Source: Falsiphaeobacter marinintestinus (GTDB lineage Bacteria; Pseudomonadota; Alphaproteobacteria; Rhodobacterales; Rhodobacteraceae). From it: 64,000 nt of DNA. Made by a program: the position numbers and the translations under genes. Positions 30,779 through 39,408 of this stretch are shown here, piece by piece; position 1 is the first letter of the stretch, and each line of letters opens with the position of its first letter. The notes below the pieces were generated by a model, which made no database searches, was not told the DNA's origin, and was given only the letters and a program-made list of their open reading frames with translations. The DNA is taken from contig NZ_VOGO01000001.1 of NCBI RefSeq assembly GCF_007923355.1, forward strand, positions 558,001-622,000, in the 5' to 3' direction.

Positions 30779-31183
30779 ATGACCGAAGAACGACAGATGA
30801 CGATCCGCGAAATGTGTGACTCTTTCGATGTCACGCCGCGAACCCTGCGGTTCTATGAATCCAAAGAATTGCTGTTCCCGGAACGCGATGGCCAGAAGCG
30901 CCTGTATTCCAAGCGCGACCGCGCCCGTCTGAAACTGATCCTGCGCGGCAAGCGCTTTGGGTTCAGTCTGGAACAGATCCGGCAACTGCTGGACCTTTAT
31001 CACATTGGCGACCAGCAGCACACGCAGCTGCAGCGCACCTATGACATTGCCTGTGACCGGCTGGCCGACATGGAACGCCAGCGCGAAGAACTGGATCAGG
31101 CGATCGACGAGCTGAAAGAACAGCTGGCATGGGGTGCCCAAGTGATCACCAATATGACCGAAACCCAGAAGGCGGCCAAATAA
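30779..31183 (+). CDS. MerR-family regulator of the beta-oxidation operon
   Basis: A 134-residue MerR protein with HTH and wing in IREMCDSFDVTPRTLRFYES through YSKRDRARLKLILRGKRFGF and a long C-terminal coiled coil (DRLADMERQREELDQAIDEL). No metal-binding Cys are present. ATG 30779 has AAGAGGA upstream. The gene lies 42 bp before the acyl-CoA dehydrogenase gene and 68 bp after the palindromic operator, so an autoregulated acyl-CoA-responsive repressor is the likely role (inference). Confidence 0.92.
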   Translation: MTEERQMTIREMCDSFDVTPRTLRFYESKELLFPERDGQKRLYSKRDRARLKLILRGKRFGFSLEQIRQLLDLYHIGDQQHTQLQRTYDIACDRLADMERQREELDQAIDELKEQLAWGAQVITNMTETQKAAK

Positions 31184-31225
31184 GCCGCTTCCTAAGACCC
31201 AATACCGCAGTTCAGGGAGTGAGAC

Positions 31226-33001
31226 ATGCCCACCTACACCGCACCGACCAAAGATATGCAGTTTATCCTGCACGACGTTCTGAAAATCGCCGACTCGGAT
31301 GTCCCAGGCTATAGCGACCTGGAAAGCGACTTCACCGGCGCCGTTCTGGAAGAAGCCGGCAAGATCAGTTCCGAAGTTCTGCAGCCCCTGAACGCAATCG
31401 GCGACACAGAAGGCTGTACCTTTGAAAACGGCGTCGTCCGCACGCCAACCGGTTTCAAAGACGCCTTTGAACAGATGAAAGCCGGCGGCTGGACTGGTCT
31501 GGACATGCCCGAGCAGTACGGCGGACAGAATATGCCGTATGTTCTGGGCACCGCAGTGGGCGAGATGTTCTCGGCTGCCAACCAGGCGTTTGTAATGTAT
31601 CAGGGCCTGACTCACGGTGCGGCCTCGGCGATCCTTGCCCATGGTACGGACGAGCAGAAAGACACCTACCTGCCAAAGATGGTGTCCTGTGAATGGACCG
31701 GCACCATGAACCTGACCGAGCCGCATTGCGGCACCGATCTGGGCATGATGCGCACCAAGGCTGAGCCGCAAGGCGACGGCAGCTATAAGATCTCGGGCCA
31801 GAAGATCTTTATCTCGTCCGGCGATCACGACATGGCCGACAACATTGTGCATCTGGTGCTCGCCAAGATTACCGGCGGCCCCGAAGGCATCAAAGGCGTA
31901 TCCTTGTTCATCGTGCCAAAGTTCCACGTCAAAGAAGACGGCTCTTTGGGCGCCCGCAATGGCGTGTCGGTCGGCAAGATCGAAGAGAAGATGGGCATCC
32001 ACGGAAACTCGACCTGCGTCATGGATTATGACGAGGCCACCGGCTACCTTCTGGGCGATGAGCACAAAGGCATGCGTGCCATGTTCACCATGATGAACGA
32101 AGCCCGTCTGGGCGTAGGCATGCAAGGCGTATCGCAAGCCGAAGCTGCGTATCAGAACGCTGTGGAATATGCCAAGGATCGCCTGCAGGGGCGCGACGTG
32201 ACCGGTACCAAGAACCCCGACGGCCCGGCCGATCCGCTGATCGTGCACCCCGATATCCGCCGCAACCTGATGGACCAGAAGTCTTTCACAGAGGGCGCGC
32301 GCGCATTCCTTCTTTGGGGCGCAACCCTGATCGATCAGGCGCACCGTTCTGAAGACAAGGACGCCGATGGCCTGATCTCGCTGATGACCCCGGTCATCAA
32401 AGGCTTCCTGAGTGACGAAGGCTATGACATGACCGTGCAGGCTCAGCAGGTTTATGGCGGCCATGGTTATATCGAAGAATGGGGCATGTCGCAGTTCACG
32501 CGCGATGCTCGTATCGCGATGATCTATGAAGGTGCCAATGGCGTTCAGGCGCTCGACCTTGTTGGTCGCAAGCTGGCGCAGGACGGTGGCAAGCACGTGA
32601 TGGCGTTCTTCGATCTGGTCAAGACCTTCTGCAAGGACAACGCCGAAGTCGACGGCATGGCCGAATTCGTGACGCCGCTGAAAACAGCCTCGAAGGACCT
32701 TCAGGGCGCAAGCATGTATTTCATGCAGAACGGTATGACCAATCCGAACAATGCGCTGGCCGGATCGTACGATTTCATGCACCTGTTCGGCCACGTGTGC
32801 CTGGGTTTGATGTGGGCCCGTATGGCCAAAGCCTCGCTTGAGGCGCTGGCAAATGGCACATCCGACAGGGCGTTCCATGAAACAAAGTTGACCACAGCCC
32901 GGTTCTATATGGCGCGCCGCCTACCAATGACGGCCACCCACCTGGCACGCATCAACACCGGTGCGGATACCATTATGGCGCTGGACGCGGCAAACTTCTG
33001 A
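31226..33001 (+). CDS. Acyl-CoA dehydrogenase with C-terminal extension (DmdC-like)
   Basis: A 591-residue FAD enzyme with the short N-terminal AcylCoA_DH_N segment ([17 protein letters not shown]), the dehydrogenase core ([15 protein letters not shown] for FAD/substrate contacts and the catalytic Glu in [10 protein letters not shown]), and a C-terminal extension of about 130 residues. This layout is that of DmdC, 3-methylmercaptopropionyl-CoA dehydrogenase of the DMSP demethylation pathway, but the same family includes ordinary short/medium-chain acyl-CoA dehydrogenases. Here it stands with fadA and fadB, so general beta-oxidation is the safer reading. ATG 31226 has GGGAGTGAG upstream. Confidence 0.93.
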   Translation: MPTYTAPTKDMQFILHDVLKIADSDVPGYSDLESDFTGAVLEEAGKISSEVLQPLNAIGDTEGCTFENGVVRTPTGFKDAFEQMKAGGWTGLDMPEQYGGQNMPYVLGTAVGEMFSAANQAFVMYQGLTHGAASAILAHGTDEQKDTYLPKMVSCEWTGTMNLTEPHCGTDLGMMRTKAEPQGDGSYKISGQKIFISSGDHDMADNIVHLVLAKITGGPEGIKGVSLFIVPKFHVKEDGSLGARNGVSVGKIEEKMGIHGNSTCVMDYDEATGYLLGDEHKGMRAMFTMMNEARLGVGMQGVSQAEAAYQNAVEYAKDRLQGRDVTGTKNPDGPADPLIVHPDIRRNLMDQKSFTEGARAFLLWGATLIDQAHRSEDKDADGLISLMTPVIKGFLSDEGYDMTVQAQQVYGGHGYIEEWGMSQFTRDARIAMIYEGANGVQALDLVGRKLAQDGGKHVMAFFDLVKTFCKDNAEVDGMAEFVTPLKTASKDLQGASMYFMQNGMTNPNNALAGSYDFMHLFGHVCLGLMWARMAKASLEALANGTSDRAFHETKLTTARFYMARRLPMTATHLARINTGADTIMALDAANF

Positions 33002-33056
33002 TACGGTACGGGCGGAGTTCAGGCTCCGCCCGACCCAGCCAGTCCGAGGAGAGGAC

Positions 33057-33269
33057 ATGCCCAAACGCTTTAAGCCGACCCGCCGGTTTCCGGTTGCCAT
33101 GACTGAAGATGGCTATCGGCGGCTAAAATCCTTCGCCCGCGATGCCGGTCTGGATGAAGGGGAAGCGCTGTCGTTTCTGTTCGAGAACTTCAACAGCGTG
33201 ATCAACGAGGAAAACCTGACCCACCGTTTGCGCCTGTTCAATTCGGAACTTGAGGCCCGTAAGCGGTAA
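33057..33269 (+). CDS. Small conserved-looking protein within the beta-oxidation operon
   Basis: A 70-residue basic protein starting at ATG 33057 with a strong GAGGAGAGGA ribosome-binding site. The pattern RRFPVAMTEDGYRRLKSFARDAGLDEGEALSFLFENFNSV, a beta-strand followed by two helices, is reminiscent of a ribbon-helix-helix DNA-binding fold, but I do not recognise the family. It sits 55 bp after the acyl-CoA dehydrogenase gene in the same direction. A role as a small regulator or binding protein is a guess. Confidence 0.7.
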   Translation: MPKRFKPTRRFPVAMTEDGYRRLKSFARDAGLDEGEALSFLFENFNSVINEENLTHRLRLFNSELEARKR

Positions 33270-33340
33270 TCTGCAGACCTGCTGCGGGTTGGACTTGTGA
33301 TTTCGACCTCTAGCGTAACCATCGATGCTGGATGCCTCCG

Positions 33341-33557
33341 GCGGGAGTATTTGGAAAGAGAAGATATCAAAAAAGGGGAATGCGCCCCACCGTTCAGATC
33401 TGATCTGTCTAGGACGCACTCAGTCCGGACGGCGGGGCGTCTCCTCTTGCGGTCATCGGCTCTCCAGCCTGTACCGCACCTGCAATCAAAGCGCGTTAAG
33501 GTTAATGCGCGGTTATTTCAGTGCAACTTTTTGTGCATCTTCTCTTTCCAAATACTC
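33341..33557. repeat. Inverted pair of a GCGGGAGTATTTGGAAAGAGAAGAT element in a 329-bp gap
   Basis: The gap 33270-33598 contains a 21-base sequence at 33345-33365 (GAGTATTTGGAAAGAGAAGA plus T) and its exact reverse complement at 33537-33557, 171 bases apart. The left copy is preceded by CCTCCGGCGGG. The inner region also has an imperfect palindrome GCGCGTTAAGGTTAATGCGC (33491-33510). I see no coding potential. This looks like the dispersed intergenic element common in Rhodobacteraceae; degenerate relatives occur at 54788-54810 and 58030-58052. The pair could fold into a long stem in a transcript that crosses the gap. Confidence 0.75.
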
Positions 33558-33598
33558 AAATACCGACATTGCCCAATGCGCCACGGGAGGACACTGGC

Positions 33599-34237
33599 AT
33601 GACGATCAAACTGCATTGCTTTGGAGAAAGCGGGAATTCCTACAAGGCGGCTCTGGCGCTTGAGTTAAGCGGCCTGGACTGGGAGCCGGTGTTTGTCGAT
33701 TTCTTCAAGGGTCAGGCCCGCACGCCAGAATATCGCGCCAACGTCAACGAAATGGGCGAAGCGCCGGTTTTGGTCCATGACGGTTTCAAAGTCAGCCAGT
33801 CTGGCTGCATCCAGGCTTATGTCACCGAGAAATCGGGCAAGTTCGGTGGCAAGACCCGTGAAGAAAATTATGAAATCCTGCGCTGGGTGCTGTGGGACAA
33901 TCACAAGCTTTCCTCGCAAGCGGGCATGACCCGGTTTCTGATGAACTTCCTGCCTGAAGCACAGCGTAACGCAGATGTCATCGCGTTCGCGCAGGGCCGT
34001 TTGACGGCGGCATATCAAGTTCTTGAGAACCATCTCGAAGGCCGCGATTGGATCGTCGGTGACGGCGTGACCAACGCGGATCTGTCGTGCTGTGGTTACC
34101 TTTATTATCCCGAGCCTTTCGGTTTCGACCGTGCCGACTGGCCCAATATCGACGCCTGGCTGACCCGCTTGTCCGACCAGCCCGGCTGGAAACACCCCTA
34201 TGACCTGATGCCCGGCAACCCGTCGGATCGTGCTTGA
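33599..34237 (+). CDS. Glutathione S-transferase family protein
   Basis: A 212-residue cytosolic GST-fold protein: N-terminal thioredoxin-like domain (KLHCFGESGNSYKAALALEL, with the GEAPVLVHDG cis-Pro loop and the QSGCIQAYV segment that follows it) and an all-helical C-terminal domain (DGVTNADLSCCGYLYY). ATG 33599 has GGGAGG upstream; earlier in-frame starts lie in the repeat region. The stop codon falls within the Shine-Dalgarno region of fadA (11 bp gap), so it belongs to the beta-oxidation operon; a role in detoxifying reactive acyl products is inferred. Confidence 0.9.
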   Translation: MTIKLHCFGESGNSYKAALALELSGLDWEPVFVDFFKGQARTPEYRANVNEMGEAPVLVHDGFKVSQSGCIQAYVTEKSGKFGGKTREENYEILRWVLWDNHKLSSQAGMTRFLMNFLPEAQRNADVIAFAQGRLTAAYQVLENHLEGRDWIVGDGVTNADLSCCGYLYYPEPFGFDRADWPNIDAWLTRLSDQPGWKHPYDLMPGNPSDRA

Positions 34238-34248
34238 GGAGACTACCC

Positions 34249-35460
34249 ATGACCGAAGCCTATATTTATGATGCGCTGCGCACCCCGCGCGGCAAAGGCC
34301 GCAAAGACGGCAGCCTGCACGAGGTGACCTCGCTGCGGCTGTCTGCGCTCACGCTGAACGCCATGAAGGAACGCAACAATCTTGAAGGCCACGCCGTCGA
34401 GGATGTGATCTGGGGCAACGTTACCCAGGTGATGGAACAGGGCGGCTGTCTGGCGCGCTCGGCCGTTCTGGCGTCTGATCTGGATGAATCCATTCCGGGG
34501 CTGGCGATCAACCGGTTCTGTGCGTCCGGTATGGAAGCCGTGAACCTGGCCGCGAACCAGGTCAAAGGTGGCGCAGGCGAAGCTTATATCGCTGGTGGCG
34601 TTGAGATGATGGGCCGTGTTGCGATGGGGTCCGATGGGGCCGCCATTGCGGTTGATCCAACGGTCGCCATGAAGACCTATTTCGTCCCACAGGGCATTTC
34701 GGCGGACATCATCGCCACAGAATACGGGTTCTCCCGCGCCGATGCCGACGCGTTGGCCGTCGAATCACAGCGCCGTGCCAAGGCCGCTTGGGATGACAAC
34801 CGATTTGCCAAATCCGTCATCACCGTGACCGATCAGAACGGCTTGGCGATCCTGGACAAAGACGAATACATGCGCCCTCAAACGGACATGCAGTCGCTGG
34901 GGTCATTGAACCCTTCGTTCCAGATGATGGGCGAACAGATGCCCGGCTTTGATGCTGTGGCCCTGCTGAAGTATCCGCATCTGGAAAAGATCAACCACAT
35001 TCACCACGCCGGTAATTCGTCCGGCATCGTGGACGGTGCCGCCGCCGTTTTGATCGGCAACAAGGAGTTTGGTGAAAAGCACGGTCTGAAACCACGCGCC
35101 CGCATCAAGGCCACGGCCAAGATCGGCACAGACCCCACCATCATGCTGACCGGCCCGGTTCCGGTGACCGAAAAGATCCTCGCCGACAATGGCATGACCA
35201 TCGACGACATCGACCTGTTCGAAGTCAACGAAGCCTTCGCCTCGGTTGTGCTGCGCTTTATGCAGGCTTTCGATGTCGACAGCGACAAAGTCAACGTCAA
35301 CGGCGGCTCGATCGCGATGGGTCACCCACTGGGCGCAACCGGCGCGATGATTATCGGCACATTGCTGGACGAACTGGAGCGGCAAGACAAACAAACCGGT
35401 CTGGCCACGTTGTGCATCGCATCCGGCATGGGTGCGGCCACAATCATCGAGCGCATGTGA
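34249..35460 (+). CDS. fadA: Acetyl-CoA C-acyltransferase (thiolase)
   Basis: A 403-residue thiolase. The nucleophilic Cys is in [11 protein letters not shown] (residue about 89), the His motif is in the NEAFASVV region, and the second Cys is in [27 protein letters not shown] is the conserved loop. It performs the last step of beta-oxidation, cleaving 3-ketoacyl-CoA. ATG 34249 has GAGGA eight bases before. It is followed 25 bp downstream by fadB, with which it probably forms the trifunctional complex. Confidence 0.94.
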   Translation: MTEAYIYDALRTPRGKGRKDGSLHEVTSLRLSALTLNAMKERNNLEGHAVEDVIWGNVTQVMEQGGCLARSAVLASDLDESIPGLAINRFCASGMEAVNLAANQVKGGAGEAYIAGGVEMMGRVAMGSDGAAIAVDPTVAMKTYFVPQGISADIIATEYGFSRADADALAVESQRRAKAAWDDNRFAKSVITVTDQNGLAILDKDEYMRPQTDMQSLGSLNPSFQMMGEQMPGFDAVALLKYPHLEKINHIHHAGNSSGIVDGAAAVLIGNKEFGEKHGLKPRARIKATAKIGTDPTIMLTGPVPVTEKILADNGMTIDDIDLFEVNEAFASVVLRFMQAFDVDSDKVNVNGGSIAMGHPLGATGAMIIGTLLDELERQDKQTGLATLCIASGMGAATIIERM

Positions 35461-35485
35461 TCCGCAGGGAACAGGAAACAGAACA

Positions 35486-37687
35486 ATGGCTGAATTTACG
35501 CTGACCAAAGACGCCGATGGCGTCGCACTTATCACCTGGGACGTACCGGGAAAGACCATGAACGTGATGTCGATCACCGGCCTGGCCGAGCTGAGCGACT
35601 GTATCGATGACGCGCTGGCCGATGATGCGGTCAAAGGCATTGTCATCACCTCGGGCAAGGACGGGTCGTTTGCTGGTGGCATGGATCTGAACTTGCTGGC
35701 CAAGATGAAGGAAGACGCCGGTGACAACCCGGCGCAGGGGCTGTTTGACGGCACCATGCAGATGCATGGGCTTCTTCGGAAGATCGAACTGGCCGGCATG
35801 GACCGCAAGACCAAGAAAGGTGGCAAGCCAATTGCAGCCGCCCTGCCCGGCACCGCCGCTGGTATTGGTCTGGAACTGCCGCTGGCCACGCACCGCATCT
35901 TTGTGAGCGACAACCCCAAGGCCAAATACGGCCTGCCCGAGATCCTTGTCGGGATCTTCCCCGGCGCAGGTGGCACAACCCGTCTGGTGCGCAAACTGGG
36001 CGCTATCGGGGCCTCTCCTTTCTTGCTGGAAGGCAAGATGGTTGATGCCAAGAAAGCCAAGGGCGCGGGCATCGTTGACGAAATCGCCGCCGATCCAGTT
36101 GCCGCTGCGCGCGACTGGGTGCTGAACGCGAAAGACGCCGATCTGGTGAAACCATGGGACGCCAAGGGCTACAAAATGCCCGGCGGTGCCCCTTATCACC
36201 CTGCAGGCTTCATGAACTTCGTTGGTGCCAGCGCTATGGTACACGGCAAAACCAAAGGTGCGTTCCCATCGCCCAAGGCCCTGCTGAGCGCCGTTTATGA
36301 AGGCGCATTGGTGGATTTCGACAACGCACTTAAGATCGAAGCCCGCTGGTTCACGCATGTTCTGATGAACCCGTCGTCGGGTGCGATGATCCGGTCGCTG
36401 TTCCTGAACAAGGAAGCGTTGGAAAAAGGCGCTGTGCGTCCCAAGGATGTCCCTGATCAGCGCGTCAAGAAGCTGGGCGTGCTGGGCGCTGGCATGATGG
36501 GCGCAGGTATCGCGCTGGTTTCGGCGCAGGCCGGTATGCAAGTTGTTCTGATCGACCGTGATCAGGAAGCGGCAGATCGCGGCAAGGCCTATACCGAGAC
36601 GTATCTGGACAAGGGTATCAAGCGCGGCAAGGTCTCGGCGGACAAGAAAGACGCGATGCTGGGCCTGATCAACGCGACACCGGATCTGGAGCAGTTGAAA
36701 GACTGTGATCTGATCATCGAGGCCGTGTTCGAAGACCCTGCCGTGAAAGCCGAGATGACCAAAAAGGTCGAGGCGATCATCCCCGAAGACTGCATCTTTG
36801 CGTCCAACACTTCGACCTTGCCGATCACCGGTCTGGCCGAAGCGTCGGTGCGCCCCGAGCAGTTCATCGGCATCCACTTCTTTTCACCCGTCGAAAAGAT
36901 GTTCCTGGTCGAGATCATCAAGGGCAAGGAAACTGGCCCGCGGGCGGTCGCCAAGGCTCTGGATTATGTCCGCCAGATCCGCAAGACCCCGATCGTCGTC
37001 AACGATGCGCGGTTCTTCTACTGCAACCGCTGCATCATTCCTTACGGCAACGAAGCCACTCGGATGGTGACCGAAGGTGTTGCGCCTGCTCTGATCGATC
37101 ACGCCGCTCAGCAACTGGGCTTCCCTGTGGGACCGATCCAGTTGGGGGATGAAACCTCGATCGATCTGGCCACCAAGATCATGCGCGCGACCAAGGCGGC
37201 GATGGGCAACGCATACCCCGCCTCCGAGGCCGACGATCTGATCGTCTGGATGGAAGACAAGGGCCGTCTGGGCCGCAAGTCCAAGGCCGGTTACTTTGAC
37301 TATGACGAAAAGGGCAAGCGTCTGGGATACTGGAAAGGCATCCACGACAAATACCCGCTGGCCGACGAGCAGCCCGATCTGATCGAAGTGCAGGAACGTC
37401 TGATGTTCGCTCAGGTGCTGGAAGCGGTTCGCGCGTTGGAAGAAGGCGTGCTGGAAGACATCCGCGAAGGCGATGTTGGCGCGGTTCTGGCCTGGGGCTT
37501 TGCGCCGTGGTCAGGTGGTCCGTTTGCCTGGCTCGACATCATCGGTGCCGAATACGCGGCGGCGCGGTGCGACGAGCTGACCGCGAAGTTCGGCGACCGT
37601 TTCGCCTGCCCGGCCCTGCTGCGCGACATGGCCGAGAAAGGCGAAACTTTCTACGAACGTTTCGATCCGGAAGCCAAAGCAGCCTAA
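35486..37687 (+). CDS. fadB: Bifunctional enoyl-CoA hydratase/3-hydroxyacyl-CoA dehydrogenase
   Basis: A 733-residue multifunctional enzyme. The N-terminal crotonase domain has the oxyanion loops [12 protein letters not shown] and [14 protein letters not shown] and the Glu of [14 protein letters not shown]. The NAD-binding dehydrogenase domain starts at [13 protein letters not shown] (about residue 331) with NTSTLPIT and HFFSPVEKM, followed by two C-terminal helical domains ending in [10 protein letters not shown]-like sequence ([13 protein letters not shown]). It carries out the hydration and second oxidation of beta-oxidation. ATG 35486 is chosen by family length and position after fadA. 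The operon ends at the terminator that follows. Confidence 0.95.
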   Translation: MAEFTLTKDADGVALITWDVPGKTMNVMSITGLAELSDCIDDALADDAVKGIVITSGKDGSFAGGMDLNLLAKMKEDAGDNPAQGLFDGTMQMHGLLRKIELAGMDRKTKKGGKPIAAALPGTAAGIGLELPLATHRIFVSDNPKAKYGLPEILVGIFPGAGGTTRLVRKLGAIGASPFLLEGKMVDAKKAKGAGIVDEIAADPVAAARDWVLNAKDADLVKPWDAKGYKMPGGAPYHPAGFMNFVGASAMVHGKTKGAFPSPKALLSAVYEGALVDFDNALKIEARWFTHVLMNPSSGAMIRSLFLNKEALEKGAVRPKDVPDQRVKKLGVLGAGMMGAGIALVSAQAGMQVVLIDRDQEAADRGKAYTETYLDKGIKRGKVSADKKDAMLGLINATPDLEQLKDCDLIIEAVFEDPAVKAEMTKKVEAIIPEDCIFASNTSTLPITGLAEASVRPEQFIGIHFFSPVEKMFLVEIIKGKETGPRAVAKALDYVRQIRKTPIVVNDARFFYCNRCIIPYGNEATRMVTEGVAPALIDHAAQQLGFPVGPIQLGDETSIDLATKIMRATKAAMGNAYPASEADDLIVWMEDKGRLGRKSKAGYFDYDEKGKRLGYWKGIHDKYPLADEQPDLIEVQERLMFAQVLEAVRALEEGVLEDIREGDVGAVLAWGFAPWSGGPFAWLDIIGAEYAAARCDELTAKFGDRFACPALLRDMAEKGETFYERFDPEAKAA

Positions 37688-37688
37688 A

Positions 37689-37756
37689 TTTCGCAAAACT
37701 CTTTGCGAAACACAAAGAACCCCGGCGCAAATTGCGTCGGGGTTTTGCGTTTTTTT
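37689..37756 (+). terminator. Two-hairpin terminator after fadB
   Basis: A perfect nine-base stem TTTCGCAAA/TTTGCGAAA (37689-37710) is followed by a strong stem AACCCCGGCGCAA/TTGCGTCGGGGTT (37718-37744, one mismatch) and a T-rich tail with seven consecutive Ts (37750-37756). The second hairpin is a classical Rho-independent terminator. The minus-strand Hint gene ends at 37762, so it may serve both sides. Confidence 0.88.
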
Positions 37757-37761
37757 GGATG

Positions 37762-38475
37762 TCAGACCATTGTGCCTGGGCGTTCTCGGCTTTTCAGAAC
37801 CGCAAAAATTTCTTCCGGGTGATAGGTCAACCCGGCGGGTTCAGCGTCATCCATGTGACAACTGACAAGGAACTTCGCGGCGCGCAGATTCAGAACCCGA
37901 TACTCCGGATCACTCGATCTCACTCCGTCCAGCAGACTTCGGGGAGTCGGACAATGCGCCAGTAGCCCACCCTCGACATAGATTGCCTCGTCGTTGCGAA
38001 AGGCGAGCGTGGTCACGTTAATCTGTTCCCCCAGCGGGGCGAGGGTGATGCCGCGATGCCCCAGCAGGGCTTTGGCGGGCACAACGGCAAACGGATCGCC
38101 CATGTCATCCATGACAATGTCACTTTCCACCACAATGCCCTGATCCGGCATCAGCCACAGCGGGCGGCGGTTGCGCAACGCCCCCTCGGGAATCAAGACC
38201 GGACATTGATCGGTATGATGCAGGCGCGCAGGGACGTGTCGGATATCATGCTGGATATCAGCAATAGGCTGCATGCCATTGTCAAAGCTGAGAACCTTGT
38301 CACCGACATGAAGCTTCTCGACCGTCTGCCAGCCCAGGTTCGACACCACATGGGTCCCTGCGATGAACCCGGTCTGGCCAGTGATCAACACGCCATCCAT
38401 AGATGTCGCGTCACCGCGCTCGAGCGGCTCATCCAAACCCATGGCCATCCTTGCCCATTCGAACACGTGCGTCAT
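37762..38475 (-). CDS. Hint-domain protein lacking the catalytic Cys
   Basis: A 237-residue soluble protein whose middle resembles the Hint_2 domain of Rhodobacteraceae: GFIAGTHVVSNLGWQTVEKL, then HVGDKVLSFDNG and HHTDQCPVLIPEGAL. In active Hint domains the block starts with Cys (CFxPGT); here the equivalent position is Gly36, so self-splicing by the usual thioester route is not expected. The C-terminus holds LVSCHMDDAEPAGLTYHPEE. There is no signal peptide. Function unknown. ATG 38475 is used; the gene stands alone next to a sulfotransferase gene. Confidence 0.8.
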   Translation of the reverse strand: MTHVFEWARMAMGLDEPLERGDATSMDGVLITGQTGFIAGTHVVSNLGWQTVEKLHVGDKVLSFDNGMQPIADIQHDIRHVPARLHHTDQCPVLIPEGALRNRRPLWLMPDQGIVVESDIVMDDMGDPFAVVPAKALLGHRGITLAPLGEQINVTTLAFRNDEAIYVEGGLLAHCPTPRSLLDGVRSSDPEYRVLNLRAAKFLVSCHMDDAEPAGLTYHPEEIFAVLKSRERPGTMV

Positions 38476-38632
38476 TCCTTACCCCAACGGTGCCAGTCTG
38501 TACCAGATTGATACCAAGGCCAGCGTTTACGATTCAAAAGGTAAGTTTGGGTCGATGCCGAGACGAAATTTTGTCATTGTCCACCACACAACCGCAATCC
38601 AGGTCGGTGAAGCAGGTTTTAGGAAAATTTGT

Positions 38633-39292
38633 CTACAATCCGCCCGGATCAAAGCAATATCCAAATTGCTGGATATCGTCTGCACACGCCTTGGCGACGG
38701 CCTCAGCCCCTGATTCCGAGTAATAGGTTCGGTAATCCCTTTCCCGCCCAGACGAATTGACATGCGGCAACTTCAGACGAAATCCGAGGTGATCAAACAG
38801 CGGCTGCGCGTCCTGATCGAACTGTTCGATCCGGATATAGGATGCACATTGTGCCCGCCCGCCCGAGCGCCGCATATACGACTCAGCCGGCGTTGCGCGA
38901 AAGCTGGCAAGTGTATTCGGGTGCGTGATGAACCCGTCGAACGCGTTATTCTTCGCCAGTTCGACAGCTGGATGATCAAACGACTGCTGTTTGAGCCAGT
39001 GATAATAGCTGACCGCCCGGTCCCACGGGTTGCGCACCAATGTAAAGGCGAACAGCCGGTCCAACTCGGAATCCGGCACAAGCCCTTCGATATCGGATAG
39101 GGTCGAATGCTTCCACAACCGGCCCCGCGCCTGATCCGCCAGCACCTTGCGCCGCCGTTTCAGCGCCTTGGGCGTGTCCCCCAGCATGATATCATCTTTC
39201 ATCGCGCGCGCCTCAAGGGCCAGCGCCAGTGACGTCCCGCCTGTCTTGGGAATATGGATGAAAACGTAACCGCGCCCGGGGCTGAGGATCAT
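38633..39292 (-). CDS. Sulfotransferase family 2 protein
   Basis: A 219-residue PAPS-dependent sulfotransferase. The 5'-phosphosulfate loop is YVFIHIPKTGGTSLALAL at the N-terminus, and the 3'-phosphate site is FAFTLVRNPWDRAVSYYHWL. The acceptor is unknown but in this family is usually a cell-surface glycan. The stop at 38633 leaves 157 bp of apparently empty sequence before the Hint gene start. It is divergent from the acyl-CoA ligase gene. Confidence 0.9.
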   Translation of the reverse strand: MILSPGRGYVFIHIPKTGGTSLALALEARAMKDDIMLGDTPKALKRRRKVLADQARGRLWKHSTLSDIEGLVPDSELDRLFAFTLVRNPWDRAVSYYHWLKQQSFDHPAVELAKNNAFDGFITHPNTLASFRATPAESYMRRSGGRAQCASYIRIEQFDQDAQPLFDHLGFRLKLPHVNSSGRERDYRTYYSESGAEAVAKACADDIQQFGYCFDPGGL

Positions 39293-39408
39293 GGCCTTAC
39301 CCTATCGCATCCTCAACGGCTCGCAACGCCTGCACCATGCAATTTCGACTTGCTTAACCCACCAATCCGGCGCGACAACATAGAAGGGAAGATCAACAGG
39401 AGGATCCT

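Noticed and set aside
30746-32878. A 710-codon open frame on the minus strand opposite the acyl-CoA dehydrogenase and second MerR gene
   Set aside because: It mirrors well-supported plus-strand genes, has no recognisable domain and is rich in His and Gln as expected of an antisense frame in GC-rich DNA.
35444-36877. Long minus-strand open frame opposite fadB
   Set aside because: Antisense shadow of a clear multifunctional enzyme; no family match and no ribosome-binding site.
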